64,000 bases of DNA, taken from an uncultured candidate division Zixibacteria bacterium. GTDB lineage: Bacteria; Zixibacteria; MSB-5A5; GN15; PGXB01. The stretch's first letter is position 1, and every line of letters begins with the position of its first letter. The DNA is taken from contig CALAMC010000101.1 of assembly GCA_937925655.1 (NCBI GenBank), positions 1 through 64,000 of the forward strand, in the 5' to 3' direction. A program made the translations under genes and the position numbers. The notes beneath the pieces are model-generated. The model saw only the letters and a list, made by a program, of their open reading frames with translations. It did not search any database and was not told the origin of the DNA. This document shows positions 19,030 to 27,845 of the stretch, in pieces.

Positions 19030-19062
19030 GGGGCGCCCGAACCGGCGCCCCTTCTTATTTTG
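19030..19062 (+). terminator. Rho-independent terminator after the dockerin protein
   Basis: GGGGCGCC and GGCGCCCC form a perfect 8-bp stem with a six-base loop, followed by TTCTTATTTTG. It lies 27 bases after the stop at 19003. Confidence 0.8.
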
Positions 19063-19206
19063 TTGTAATACAATATATTGGTGTCCATAAAAAGACCCAA
19101 GCATTTTTTGCCGCCGGCTTTCCCTAATCATTCTCCCCTTGCCTTGTAAGCCGTTTATAACTATATCCAATAATAAGAAAAATGAATTGCCCCCATGCAT
19201 CAATAG

Positions 19207-19212
19207 TATAAT
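19207..19212 (+). promoter_or_regulatory. Possible -10 element of the LolA-like operon
   Basis: A perfect TATAAT lies 40 bases before the start of the first operon gene. No good -35 stands at the right distance (TTGCCC is 14 bases away), so the promoter call is weak. Confidence 0.3.
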
Positions 19213-19252
19213 CTTAAACACTATGACTGCAGATTCGTAAAGAAATACTATT

Positions 19253-20017
19253 ATGAAATATCTGGCCATTACCATAACTTTGTTTTTCTCCGGCTTGGCC
19301 TCTGGCCTGCCGGCCGCCGAGAAAATCAGCCAGGAAGATATTAACAATATCATTCAGGATGTCGACCGCCTCTATCGCTCCAATTCCAGCTATAGCGAAC
19401 TGGAAATGGAAATCATCACGCCCAACTGGCAGAGGACGCTGTCCATGTATGGTTGGTCGGAGGGCATGGATAAAACCTTTATCCGCATTACCGCCCCCAA
19501 AAAAGACGAGGGCGTCGCAACCTTGCGCATCGATAACGAAATGTGGAATTATCTGCCCAAAACCGACAAGGTCATTAAAGTCCCGCCGTCGATGATGATG
19601 AGTTCCTGGATGGGATCGGATTTCACCAACGACGATCTGGTCAAAGAATTTTCGCTTTTCGAGGATTATACCTATGAAGCCATCGACGTCGAAGACGGCA
19701 CCGAGGACAACTATTACATCAACTGCATCCCCAACGAGAATATCCCGGTCGTCTGGAAAAATATAATATTTTGTATTCGTAAAGCCGATAAAATCCCGCG
19801 GTGGGCTCGCTACTATGACGAAAAAGACCGGCTTATGCGGGTCCTGGTATATTCCGACGTGAAAAGATTCGGCGACCGAACCATTCCGGCTACGCTGGAG
19901 ATGATCCCGCAGAACAAAGAGGGACACAAAACCATCGTGCGCTATATCGAAATCGAATTCGACGCCAAACTGGAACGCGAAACCTTTACCTTGAGAAATC
20001 TTCAATCGCGCAAATAG
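19253..20017 (+). CDS. Exported LolA-like outer-membrane lipoprotein-sorting protein
   Basis: This 254-residue protein has a signal peptide (cleaved near GLPAAEK) followed by a LolA/LppX-like domain of the type annotated as outer membrane lipoprotein-sorting protein. Marks are RTLSMYGWSEGMDKTFIRITAPKK, then WNYLPKTDKVIKVPPSM and WMGSDFTNDDLVKE. This fold is a half-barrel carrying lipid or lipoprotein across the periplasm. It heads a tight five-gene operon with two FtsX-type permeases, an ATPase and a barrel protein, so it is probably the periplasmic carrier of that exporter. Confidence 0.8.
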   Translation: MKYLAITITLFFSGLASGLPAAEKISQEDINNIIQDVDRLYRSNSSYSELEMEIITPNWQRTLSMYGWSEGMDKTFIRITAPKKDEGVATLRIDNEMWNYLPKTDKVIKVPPSMMMSSWMGSDFTNDDLVKEFSLFEDYTYEAIDVEDGTEDNYYINCIPNENIPVVWKNIIFCIRKADKIPRWARYYDEKDRLMRVLVYSDVKRFGDRTIPATLEMIPQNKEGHKTIVRYIEIEFDAKLERETFTLRNLQSRK

Positions 20018-20028
20018 GCCGATATATT

Positions 20029-21246
20029 ATGCTGACACTTAAGATCGCCTTTCGCAATATCTTCCGTCAGCGGCGGCGGACCTTTCTGACCATCCTGACC
20101 ATGTTCGGCGGCTTTGTCCTCGCGGCCTTTTCCATCGGCTGGGCCGACGGGACCTATAATCATATCATCGACATGTTCACCCGCAACCGCCTCGGACATA
20201 TCCAGATTCATAAAGACGACTACCTCGACCGCCCCACTTTATATAAGACCATCGACAATTATGACCATATCCGCTCTGAAATTACGGGTGTGGAGCACGT
20301 TATCGCCTGCACCGCCCGGCTGTACGCCATGGGTCTGGGATCGGTCAGCGATAAATCAGCCGGAATCCGCGTCATCGGCATCGACCCCGCCCTTGAAAAC
20401 GAAGCCACGTTTTTTGACAGAAAAATAACGAACGGCCGAACTCTCTCGAATAATCCGAACAACGAAGCCGTCCTGGGGCGCGGATTGGCCAAAATTCTGG
20501 CGGCCGTACCCGGAGATGAACTCGTCATTGTGTCGCAGGGCGCCGATGGTTCTATCGCCAACGATTTATACATTATCGTCGGCATCATGGAAGGCGGCGA
20601 CTTCATGCATGACCAGACCGCCTGCTATCTTCACTTGAGCGACGCCCAAAATCTCTTGGTCCTCGACGGCCGCGTCCATGAACTGGCCATTGTCGTCGAT
20701 AATCTAAACAGCGTCGAAGACGCCACCGCCCGCATTGCCGCCGTCCTGACCGACAATACACTGAACGTCGCTCCCTGGCAACAGTTCGCGAAATCCTTTT
20801 ATCACGCCATGCAGGCCGATAAAAAAGGCAACTGGGTCTCCCTGGGCGTAATAATCCTTATCGTTGCCGTCGGCGTCCTTAACACCGTCTTGATGACCGT
20901 CCTCGAACGCACCCGTGAGTACGGTGTCCTGCGGGCAATCGGCACCGGGCCGGGACAGATATTCCGACTGGTGATTCTGGAAGTGTTTATCATGGCCGTC
21001 ATCAGTCTTCTTGTCGGGTCCGTGTTGGCGCTGGGGGTGAATTATTATTTCTCCCTTCACGGCATCCCTCTTCCCGAAAGTATCGATTATGGCGGCGTGA
21101 AATTCTCCGAGGGCTTGACCGAAATCAACGCCCAGAGTTTCTATTTGCCCGGTCTGGCCGTGCTTCTGTCGTCGTTTCTGGTGTCATTGTTTCCGGCGCT
21201 CAAAGCGGCGCATATCGCCCCGGCGAAGGCCATGAGGGCGCATTGA
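20029..21246 (+). CDS. ABC transporter permease, FtsX/LolC-E/MacB type (first of pair)
   Basis: This 405-residue permease has an N-terminal TM helix after the basic start RNIFRQRRRTFLTIL, a large periplasmic domain (about residues 45-270) and three C-terminal helices that end in PALKAAHIAPAKAMRAH. The motif LERTREYGVLRAIGTGP before the second-last loop is the coupling region of this family. It follows the LolA-like gene by 11 bases and precedes its partner permease by 12, so it probably forms a heterodimer with the next gene, energised by the ATPase at 22495. LolC/LolE of the lipoprotein release system are the nearest known models. Confidence 0.85.
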   Translation: MLTLKIAFRNIFRQRRRTFLTILTMFGGFVLAAFSIGWADGTYNHIIDMFTRNRLGHIQIHKDDYLDRPTLYKTIDNYDHIRSEITGVEHVIACTARLYAMGLGSVSDKSAGIRVIGIDPALENEATFFDRKITNGRTLSNNPNNEAVLGRGLAKILAAVPGDELVIVSQGADGSIANDLYIIVGIMEGGDFMHDQTACYLHLSDAQNLLVLDGRVHELAIVVDNLNSVEDATARIAAVLTDNTLNVAPWQQFAKSFYHAMQADKKGNWVSLGVIILIVAVGVLNTVLMTVLERTREYGVLRAIGTGPGQIFRLVILEVFIMAVISLLVGSVLALGVNYYFSLHGIPLPESIDYGGVKFSEGLTEINAQSFYLPGLAVLLSSFLVSLFPALKAAHIAPAKAMRAH

Positions 21247-21258
21247 GGACCAAACGCC

Positions 21259-22485
21259 ATGAATAAATTCATCAAGCTGGCCTGGCGTAATATCCTGCGT
21301 AACAAACGCCGAACCTTCATCGCCGGAACCGCCATCGGTATCGGCCTGGCCGCCATGATATTCACCGACGCCATCATGATCGGCATGGAACAGTACATGG
21401 TTAACTCGGCCACCCGCTCGTTTTTGGGCGAAGGCCAGATTCACCACGCCGATTTCCGACTCACCAATGACGTCGCGTTAACCATCGCCAATCTCGACAC
21501 GCTCGTGACCCGGCTCGAAAATGACACGCTCGTCGATAAATTCACCTGCCGAACCATTACCTTCGGCATGATTACTTCTCCGGCCAATGTCAGCGCCGTC
21601 TCATTGGTCGGCGTAAATCCAAATACGGAACAGCACCTGTCGCTGATCGATGACGCCGTCAAACAGGGAACATATTTCGACGGCGATAACGCCCAGGACC
21701 TGGTCATCGGCTGTCGACTGGCCGAACTGCTCGAAGTGGAACTGGGCGATCGCGTGGTCATCACCTCGGCCCAGGCCCATACCGGCGACCTGGCGCAGGA
21801 GCTGTTTCGCATATCGGGCATATATGATTTCGGCGATAAATCCATCGACCTCGGCATGGCCTTCATTCGCCTCGAAAAAAGCCAGGACATGCTCAACCTC
21901 GGAGGCGACATCCACGAAATCGCCATGAAACTGACCAATAAACAAATCGCCCACGATAAAACCGCACCCTTCTGGAACCGGTACTCGACCGATGGCAACG
22001 AGGCCGTCAGCTGGGTGGTCATCATGCCCGAAATCAAAGCCGTCTTCGAAATGGCCGATTTTTTGATGGTCATTCTCGGCCTGATTCTGTTCGGCGTGGT
22101 TTCCCTTGGCATCATCAATACCCTGTTTATGTCACTGCATGAACGGATGTTCGAATTCGGCGTCATGCGCGCCGTGGGCACCACCCCGTTTGCTATGGGC
22201 CGCCTGATCGTCTTCGAGGCCGCCGCTCTGGCCGTCATCAGTATCATTATCGGGACTATAATCGGATACGTCGTGACCGCCATTGTCGGCCATACCGGCA
22301 TCGACTACTCCGGCATTGAATCGGTCGGCATCACCTACCGCGACCCGATGTATCCCATTATGGAATTGAAGCAGTTTATCATATATCCCATTGCGGTCTT
22401 TATATTCACGGCCCTTATCGGCCTGTATCCCGCCCGGCACGCCGCCCGAATTCTGCCGGCCGAAGCCATGCGCAAAGGTCATTGA
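21259..22485 (+). CDS. ABC transporter permease, FtsX/LolC-E/MacB type (second of pair)
   Basis: This 408-residue partner of the preceding permease has the same layout: RNILRNKRRTFIAG, one TM helix, a long periplasmic domain, three C-terminal helices and the end PARHAARILPAEAMRKGH. The motif LHERMFEFGVMRAVGTTP occupies the coupling position. The two share layout but differ clearly in the periplasmic domains, which suits a heterodimer. The spacing to the ATPase gene is nine bases. Confidence 0.85.
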   Translation: MNKFIKLAWRNILRNKRRTFIAGTAIGIGLAAMIFTDAIMIGMEQYMVNSATRSFLGEGQIHHADFRLTNDVALTIANLDTLVTRLENDTLVDKFTCRTITFGMITSPANVSAVSLVGVNPNTEQHLSLIDDAVKQGTYFDGDNAQDLVIGCRLAELLEVELGDRVVITSAQAHTGDLAQELFRISGIYDFGDKSIDLGMAFIRLEKSQDMLNLGGDIHEIAMKLTNKQIAHDKTAPFWNRYSTDGNEAVSWVVIMPEIKAVFEMADFLMVILGLILFGVVSLGIINTLFMSLHERMFEFGVMRAVGTTPFAMGRLIVFEAAALAVISIIIGTIIGYVVTAIVGHTGIDYSGIESVGITYRDPMYPIMELKQFIIYPIAVFIFTALIGLYPARHAARILPAEAMRKGH

Positions 22486-22494
22486 GGATGTACT

Positions 22495-23190
22495 ATGGAC
22501 GCAAATAATATCATTAAAACCAGAGGCTTGAAAAAAGTCTATCACGACAACGGCATCCCGGTCGAGGCCATTCGCGGCATCGATCTGGCCATTAAAACCG
22601 GAGAATTCACCGCTATTGTCGGACCATCCGGATCCGGAAAAACCACTCTTTTGAATCTTATATCCGGGCTGGATACCGTCACCGAGGGCGACGTCTATCT
22701 CAACGGCAAACTGATTTCCACCATGACCGGCAAGGAACTTTCCAATTTCCGGCGCGACAACATCGGCTTCATCTTCCAGGCCTTCAATTTGATTCCCGTC
22801 CTGACGGTCGAAGAAAACATCGAATACATCATGCTCCTGCAAAACGTGCCCAAAGCCGAACGCCATAACCGCGTTATGGAAATTCTCGAACGCGTCGGCC
22901 TGGCCGGCATGGCCGACCGTCTGCCCAACAAACTCTCCGGCGGACAACGCCAGCGCGTCGCCGTCGCCCGCGCCATGGTTTCCCGCCCGGCCTTAATTCT
23001 GGCCGATGAACCGACCGCTAACCTCGACAGCAAAACCGGCGGCGACCTCTTGGACATGATGCGCCAGCTGAACCTCGCCAGCGGCATTACTTTTATTTTT
23101 TCCACCCACGATGAAAAAATCATGCAACGGGCGCAACGGCTGATCATTCTCAAAGACGGCCTTATCGATAGCGATGAAACACGAAGGTAA
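22495..23190 (+). CDS. ABC transporter ATPase, LolD/MacB type
   Basis: This 231-residue ATPase of the LolD/FtsE/MacB group has Walker A GPSGSGKTT, signature LSGGQRQRVAVARAM, Walker B LILADEPTANLD and switch His in FSTHDEKI. The part QAFNLIPVLTVEENI after the Q-loop is typical of LolD. It drives the two FtsX-type permeases encoded just upstream. The next gene begins two bases after its stop. Confidence 0.9.
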   Translation: MDANNIIKTRGLKKVYHDNGIPVEAIRGIDLAIKTGEFTAIVGPSGSGKTTLLNLISGLDTVTEGDVYLNGKLISTMTGKELSNFRRDNIGFIFQAFNLIPVLTVEENIEYIMLLQNVPKAERHNRVMEILERVGLAGMADRLPNKLSGGQRQRVAVARAMVSRPALILADEPTANLDSKTGGDLLDMMRQLNLASGITFIFSTHDEKIMQRAQRLIILKDGLIDSDETRR

Positions 23191-23192
23191 CT

Positions 23193-24470
23193 ATGTTTTC
23201 ATTCAATAAAACATGCGCCATTGCACTATGGTCATTTCTGCCTTTGTTAAGCATCGCCGGGGATTTATCGGTCGGCGGTTATTGCAAAAGTTTTTTCTCG
23301 GCCCACAATATTCCTCGCGTTGAAACTCCTTACGACGATCCAATTGACTTCAGTAGTTATGGCATTGCCCTCAACCGCGTGCGTGTAAATATCGATTATA
23401 AATTATCCGACCGCGTCCTTTTCAGTACTTCCTACGATTTTATCACGAGAATCCATGACGACAATCAATTTCCCGGCTACTTCATGACTTCACCTTTGGA
23501 ATACAACTCGCAGTCTTATCGTCTTGATGATATCGATCAGCTATTGTACCCGTCCTCGCCTGACGACCCCGGCAATTTTAAAATATATCAGAACCTGGAT
23601 CGTTTGAATCTGTCCGTCTCTTTACCCTTGGCCGATATTATCCTCGGCCGCCAGGCCGTCGCCTGGGGGGCCGCGCGGGTTGTTAATCCCACCGATGTCA
23701 TCGCCCCCTACGCCTATCAGGAACTCGACACCGAAGATCGTATCGGCGTCGATGCCGCGCGTCTGCGTATCCCCCTCGGCTTCATGAGTGAAATCGATGC
23801 CGGCTACATTTTCGGCGACAAAGCCCGATTCGAAAACAGCGCCGTCTTTTTACGAAGCAAATTCTATTTGGCCAAAACCGACATATCGGCCTCCCTTGTC
23901 GGTTTTCGGGAACACCTCCTGCTCGGCCTTGACCTCGCCCGCTCGGTCGGCGGCGCCGGAGTCTGGGCCGAGGGCGCCTATGTCTTTAATAAAGCTTTAT
24001 CCGAACATCAGCGTAATAATGCTTATGATTATTTCCGGCTTTCGGTAGGAGGTGATTACAGCCTGACCGGGCGCCTCTATGGCTTTATCGAGTATCATTT
24101 TAACGGAGCCGGAAAGTCAGACGCCGATGAATATTCTACTTTGAATACTCACCCGGCCTATACCGACGGCGCCACATACCTGTTTGGACGTCACTACTTA
24201 ACACCCGGCGCCAGCTATCAGTTGACGCCGCTTATCACGGTCGGCGGCGAAGCGTTGTGTAATCTCAACGACCCGTCGGTTTTGCTGTCGCTTCGGGGCG
24301 AGTACAACATCGCCCAGAACGTGTACTTATCGGTGGGAGCCTTTATCGGCCTCGGCGATAATCCGTACCTCCGGTTTTCGGATGAATCGCTGTTGTTTGC
24401 CGGATATGTCCGCAGCGAATTCGGAGCATATACCGACATCATGTTCTCTTCGTTCCGGTTTTATTTTTAG
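23193..24470 (+). CDS. Putative outer-membrane beta-barrel protein of the LolA-like operon
   Basis: This 425-residue exported protein has a signal peptide and alternating amphipathic strands throughout (for example RVRVNIDYKLSDRVLFSTSYDF and VYLSVGAFIGLG), ending in a C-terminal aromatic residue (SSFRFYF), as in outer-membrane barrels. The motif ILGRQAVAWGAARVVNPTDVIAPY resembles the DUF1302/alginate-porin-like barrels that occur beside LolA-like/FtsX clusters. It is the last gene of the operon, two bases after the ATPase. I infer that it receives or anchors the cargo at the outer membrane. Confidence 0.7.
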   Translation: MFSFNKTCAIALWSFLPLLSIAGDLSVGGYCKSFFSAHNIPRVETPYDDPIDFSSYGIALNRVRVNIDYKLSDRVLFSTSYDFITRIHDDNQFPGYFMTSPLEYNSQSYRLDDIDQLLYPSSPDDPGNFKIYQNLDRLNLSVSLPLADIILGRQAVAWGAARVVNPTDVIAPYAYQELDTEDRIGVDAARLRIPLGFMSEIDAGYIFGDKARFENSAVFLRSKFYLAKTDISASLVGFREHLLLGLDLARSVGGAGVWAEGAYVFNKALSEHQRNNAYDYFRLSVGGDYSLTGRLYGFIEYHFNGAGKSDADEYSTLNTHPAYTDGATYLFGRHYLTPGASYQLTPLITVGGEALCNLNDPSVLLSLRGEYNIAQNVYLSVGAFIGLGDNPYLRFSDESLLFAGYVRSEFGAYTDIMFSSFRFYF

Positions 24471-24479
24471 AAAATAAAA

Positions 24480-24501
24480 AAGGGGACGAATCCGTCCCCT
24501 T
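24480..24501. terminator. Terminator between converging genes
   Basis: AAGGGGACG and CGTCCCCTT flank a four-base loop. The minus-strand side is followed by TTTTTATTTT, so it best serves the C10 peptidase gene ending at 24525. It also lies ten bases after the barrel gene on the plus strand, where the T-tract is poor. Confidence 0.75.
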
Positions 24502-24524
24502 GAAAAATCATATTTCAAACCCGC

Positions 24525-26642
24525 CTAATTGCAGATCAGTGCCCCGCCGCCGAAATACACCGAATTAACGACGGCCAGTATATCCAGCAGATTTATCACT
24601 CCGTCCGAAACCACGTCACCGGCGGAAAACGGCACCGGGGCCGGACCGCCCGAGTACACATTATCGACAAGATACAAAATATCTATCAGATTGACATTCC
24701 CGTCACCCGAGGCGTCGCCGCACACGAAATTAAGCGTGACCATCCCCGATGACAACACCGGCGCATAATCCACAAGCGACGTGTAAAACGTCGGAAAATG
24801 CGACATATACCCGTCGAGCCCGATATTCACCGTCTGACTCAACGTGGCCGATGAGGCAATCGAGAAAAAGAGCGACAAAACTTTCCCGTCGCCCGGCGGG
24901 AGATTATAGTACGTCCCCGAAAAGTTTTCGATGGTTATCGTCGTCCGCCGCCCCCATGCATCGGCGTGAACCTGCCGGACGCTGTCCATCGCCGCCGTCC
25001 GGCACCCCGCGGTCGTGAATGAATCCAGCGTAAGAAACAGCGAGCCGGAATATTCGACCGGGATCTTGAGCTTGCGCACCGGTACCGTGTTGCAGGCGTA
25101 AATATCGAGACGGACATCGTCGCCCGGATTGCCCATGACATTCGGACATTTTATCGTATCGGCGAAGGCCACAATCAGGTTGACCGCGGTGTACGTCCTC
25201 TGCGCAGATCCGGCAATCACTTTCAAAGACACGTCATACATCCCCGACTGTTCGTACACATGAACCGGATTCTGCACGAAGGCCGAATCGCCGTCGCCGA
25301 ACGACCAGACCCAGTTGTCCACTTCCAGCGTGCTCGACCCGGTGAAAACCACTTCGAACGGCACGTCGCCGTACGTCGTATCCGCTTCCAGCACTACCCC
25401 CTGATCGGGAATGATTTTGGTCATGACGTATTCCACCATCGGGGAACAACCGTCCCAGTCACAGTGCAGATTGTCCATGACATACCAGGAATTGTTCCCT
25501 CCGCCCCAGCCGTAATTCATGTGCACGTGGAATTCCGTGCCGACTTCCCGCCAGCCGTCACAGACGATGGAGTGCGCGCTGATACGGTACTGTGCCGGAC
25601 GAGCCGCCATCATCTCGTTCTTGATTATATTGGAATAGGCCATCAGGTTATAACTTATCCGGTCGTGCCTCTCGATTGTATTCAGATAACGAAAATAATT
25701 GGGCAGGACATTTTGCACGTCGGCCGTGTACGCCCCCGACCCGCACCGCCCGTAGTCCATATTGAACGCCACCCCGACCTCGTAACACAACTCCGCCAGG
25801 GCCGCCTGCTGTTCGGGAGTACAACTGCCGCAGGAATTGACGATATTATCCCAGTCATAGGGGTCGGTGTAATCGGCCTCGAGAAGTTGCGCCGCCGTAC
25901 TGCCCCCGCAGGAATTGTCCCCGCTCCACATGAAAGCGTGCGACCCCGTCCCCTGCGGCGGCCACTTGTAATATGCCATTATCTGCGACGTCGCCGTCGC
26001 CACGCACCCCACCACCGTCCGGCCGCCGTCGCCCCACGGACAGAGATTATTGTACGGTGAATTCTGATGCCAGACCGTCGTCAACAACGGGCCATAATCG
26101 GTGACATCGAGAAAGTCTTTTTGTGCCAATGTCTGTCCGAATTGCTCTTCATCCTGAAGATAGTACGCCCACATGGCTAACTGCTCTTCGCCTTTGCGCG
26201 GCTGGCCGCTTTTGTCGGCCTGCACATAATCCATGGAACCGAACAGGTTGATATAATTCTGCGTCCGGTTATCGAGCACTTCGCGCATCATGGCCGCGAA
26301 CCCGTCGCTTTCTTCGAGATCGAGCCGATAAATATCCGAATAAGCCTTCACCGGTGGCAATTCTTTTAAAACGGGAATTATAACATATCCCGCCGGGTCG
26401 ATTTCATAGTAGCGCGCTACCAGCAGGCCGTTTTCGATAATGTCCTGCGCGGCGGCGATTGTCGGATTATCCGACCCGCCCCAGTCGCCGTTACGGGCGA
26501 CCATATAGGTCAAAAAATTCTTGCAGGCCAACTGCATTTGGTCTTTGCTGGCGGTTTCGGCCGATACGACCGAAAAGGCGCCGACCATAATGCAGGCGAT
26601 TAACATAAAGGGGAGTATCGAGTTAACGAGGAATCTGGGCAT
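24525..26642 (-). CDS. Secreted C10-family (streptopain-like) cysteine peptidase with PKD and dockerin
   Basis: This 705-residue exported protein starts at an ATG with GAGAGGTC upstream; 11 further in-frame codons upstream lack an RBS. The order is: signal peptide, streptopain-type propeptide (GYVIIPVLKELPPVKAYS), a C10 catalytic domain with the Cys in GGRTVVGCVATATSQIM and the His in SAHSIVCDGW, then HMNYGWGG. A PKD domain follows (VWSFGDGDSAFVQNPVHVY), then a cohesin-like domain and a two-repeat dockerin (CGDASGDGNVNLIDILYL, GDVVSDGVINLLDILAVV). It has a strong sigma-70 promoter and a terminator. The next gene upstream is a paralogue. Confidence 0.9.
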   Translation of the reverse strand: MPRFLVNSILPFMLIACIMVGAFSVVSAETASKDQMQLACKNFLTYMVARNGDWGGSDNPTIAAAQDIIENGLLVARYYEIDPAGYVIIPVLKELPPVKAYSDIYRLDLEESDGFAAMMREVLDNRTQNYINLFGSMDYVQADKSGQPRKGEEQLAMWAYYLQDEEQFGQTLAQKDFLDVTDYGPLLTTVWHQNSPYNNLCPWGDGGRTVVGCVATATSQIMAYYKWPPQGTGSHAFMWSGDNSCGGSTAAQLLEADYTDPYDWDNIVNSCGSCTPEQQAALAELCYEVGVAFNMDYGRCGSGAYTADVQNVLPNYFRYLNTIERHDRISYNLMAYSNIIKNEMMAARPAQYRISAHSIVCDGWREVGTEFHVHMNYGWGGGNNSWYVMDNLHCDWDGCSPMVEYVMTKIIPDQGVVLEADTTYGDVPFEVVFTGSSTLEVDNWVWSFGDGDSAFVQNPVHVYEQSGMYDVSLKVIAGSAQRTYTAVNLIVAFADTIKCPNVMGNPGDDVRLDIYACNTVPVRKLKIPVEYSGSLFLTLDSFTTAGCRTAAMDSVRQVHADAWGRRTTITIENFSGTYYNLPPGDGKVLSLFFSIASSATLSQTVNIGLDGYMSHFPTFYTSLVDYAPVLSSGMVTLNFVCGDASGDGNVNLIDILYLVDNVYSGGPAPVPFSAGDVVSDGVINLLDILAVVNSVYFGGGALICN

Positions 26643-26699
26643 GCGGACCTCTCTCTTGCCGAGGGTTCTTGTCAAATGCGGTAAATGGTTGCCGTTTCC

Positions 26700-26727
26700 A
26701 ATATAACTACGATTAAATTCCTGTCAA
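26700..26727 (-). promoter_or_regulatory. Sigma-70 promoter of the C10 peptidase gene
   Basis: On the minus strand TTGACA (26727-26722) is followed after 16 bases by TATATT (26705-26700). Transcription would start near 26693, leaving a leader of about 50 bases to the ATG at 26642. Confidence 0.65.
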
Positions 26728-26870
26728 GACTGGATTTATAAGCCTGCCTATTAAGCCCGCCCTGCCCTGAACTTTAAAAGGTGGGTTCACCGTAGTGCGT
26801 CGTGCCCGGTCGTAGCCCCTGAAGTTTGAAGAGTGGATCCTCAGACCCGCCGCCATAGACTTTTCCTGTC

Positions 26871-26892
26871 ATCCCGGGCTTTGACCCGGGAT
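26871..26892. repeat. Palindrome of the ATCCCGGG...CCCGGGAT type
   Basis: ATCCCGGG and CCCGGGAT flank CTTTGA, an 8-bp perfect stem. The surrounding TGTCATCCCGGGCTTTGACC is close to a repetitive extragenic sequence found in many unrelated bacterial genomes. Confidence 0.6.
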
Positions 26893-26914
26893 CCAGTTCC
26901 GGACTTCTGCCGCG

Positions 26915-26984
26915 CTGTCAGGAACCCTTTCCTGACAGTTGCCATATAATCAATCCGGGAGCGTCAGGAAGGGGTTCCTGACGC
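26915..26984. repeat. Two related TCAGGAA/TTCCTGA palindromes in tandem
   Basis: CTGTCAGGAA-CCCT-TTCCTGACAG (26915-26938) and GCGTCAGGAA-GGGG-TTCCTGACGC (26961-26984) are both perfect 10-bp stems with four-base loops. They share the core GTCAGGAA, so they are two copies of one element. Neither follows a gene end, which argues against a terminator role. Confidence 0.7.
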
Positions 26985-27145
26985 CGCTTAAATAGACTTC
27001 AATTTCACTATCAACTTTGTAGTGCACTCTTTCCAATTGGGCCTATTTTTACCCCATTTTGGCATAGTTAAATTGTTATTATCGATTGGATTCCAGGCAG
27101 TTGGGTTCGTTTTGTCATTTTTAGTAATGTTTTCCTTATGTGTGG

Positions 27146-27231
27146 CCCCTCCAAATTTATTTGGAGGGGTTGACTTTGCGGCCGCCCCAAACTCGTTTGG
27201 GGCGGATCCGACTTCTTTTTACTTCGTCGGA
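27146..27231. repeat. Cluster of three consecutive hairpins
   Basis: CCCCTCCAAAT-TT-ATTTGGAGGGG (27146-27169) and CCGCCCCAAAC-TC-GTTTGGGGCGG (27182-27205) are perfect 11-bp stems that resemble each other (C-rich, CCAAA, TTTGG, G-rich). A third, weaker stem TCCGAC/GTCGGA spans 27207-27231. Three hairpins within 86 bases and no gene next to them suggests a mobile non-coding repeat rather than terminators. Confidence 0.65.
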
Positions 27232-27319
27232 AAATTGACATAATCATAGGCCTCATACATAAGCCACCGCCAGAAATCAACACCGATTTGCATGTGATTT
27301 TGTCATTGCATAATGACGG

Positions 27320-27416
27320 GAAAACAGGTAACCCACCCGCTATGAAAAAAGTCAATTGCTTTTAAGCGGATGAGCCATCCTTTTTCAAAACAGGTAACAC
27401 ACCCTTTTAGGGTGTG
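27320..27416. repeat. Direct repeat AAAACAGGTAAC(C/A)CACCC, second copy with hairpin
   Basis: The 18-base unit occurs near 27321 and 27387, about 66 bases apart, differing at one position. The second copy runs into a hairpin, CACACCC-TTTTA-GGGTGTG (27398-27416). A separate palindrome GTCATT-GCAT-AATGAC lies just before, at 27302-27317. The function is unknown. Confidence 0.5.
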
Positions 27417-27540
27417 AAAGATGGTTTAGGGCAACCTGCCCGGCTTTCCCTCCCCCAACCCGGTGTTAATTTTGCCCGTCCTCCTTTATTATGAGGTCTA
27501 TAATTACATGCAAAGTTTTTTGGGGGAAAGGAGGTAAAAA

Positions 27541-27663
27541 ATGAAAAATTTTCAAAGACGAACCCATTTTGCCATAACCAACACAGAGACATGGAGCTTC
27601 GCAGGTCTGAAATCCTTCGAAGTCGCGAGCAAAACAGGAAAGCTTTTGTCATCGTCTTGTTAA
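27541..27663 (+). CDS. Short frame (40 codons) with very strong ribosome-binding site
   Basis: ATG at 27541 is preceded by GGAAAGGAGGTAAAAA, one of the best Shine-Dalgarno sequences in the window. The 40-residue product (MKNFQRRTHFAI ... GKLLSSSC) has no signal peptide or recognised domain. The frame lies in the repeat-rich gap and resembles sequence seen inside interspersed repeats of other environmental genomes, so it may be part of a repeat and not a working gene. Confidence 0.25.
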   Translation: MKNFQRRTHFAITNTETWSFAGLKSFEVASKTGKLLSSSC

Positions 27664-27815
27664 CTATGGGGATAGAGAATGCAAAATTAAAAATTCCCAA
27701 ATTCCAACCCAATTTAATGAAACCGACACTCGCCCATAATCTTGCGTAATATCATGGACTGTGCAACTCCATATAATGGCCCCCGATGCCATGCCGCGAC
27801 CGCCGTACATGAAAG

Positions 27816-27845
27816 CGCCCCGGCTCGATAAAGTCAACCGGGGCG
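27816..27845 (-). terminator. Probable terminator of the second C10 peptidase gene
   Basis: CGCCCCGG (27816-27823) and CCGGGGCG (27838-27845) form an 8-bp stem 25 bases after the stop at 27870. The following minus-strand tract is only CTTTC, so termination may be weak. Confidence 0.4.

Noticed and set aside
21441..22301. Long open frame (286 codons) on the minus strand within the second permease gene
   Set aside because: It is antisense to a well-supported gene, has a low-complexity, Ser/Met/Arg-rich composition and no RBS.
25260..26060. 266-codon plus-strand frame inside the C10 peptidase gene
   Set aside because: It is a shadow of the strongly supported minus-strand peptidase gene; its His/Arg/Pro-rich composition is the reverse of that gene.
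27022..27243. 73-codon plus-strand frame in the repeat island
   Set aside because: It runs through two perfect hairpins and has no RBS; the composition reflects the repeats.
27407..27712. 101-codon minus-strand frame in the repeat island
   Set aside because: It is antisense to the short frame with a strong RBS, has no RBS itself and resembles frames that arise inside spread repeats.
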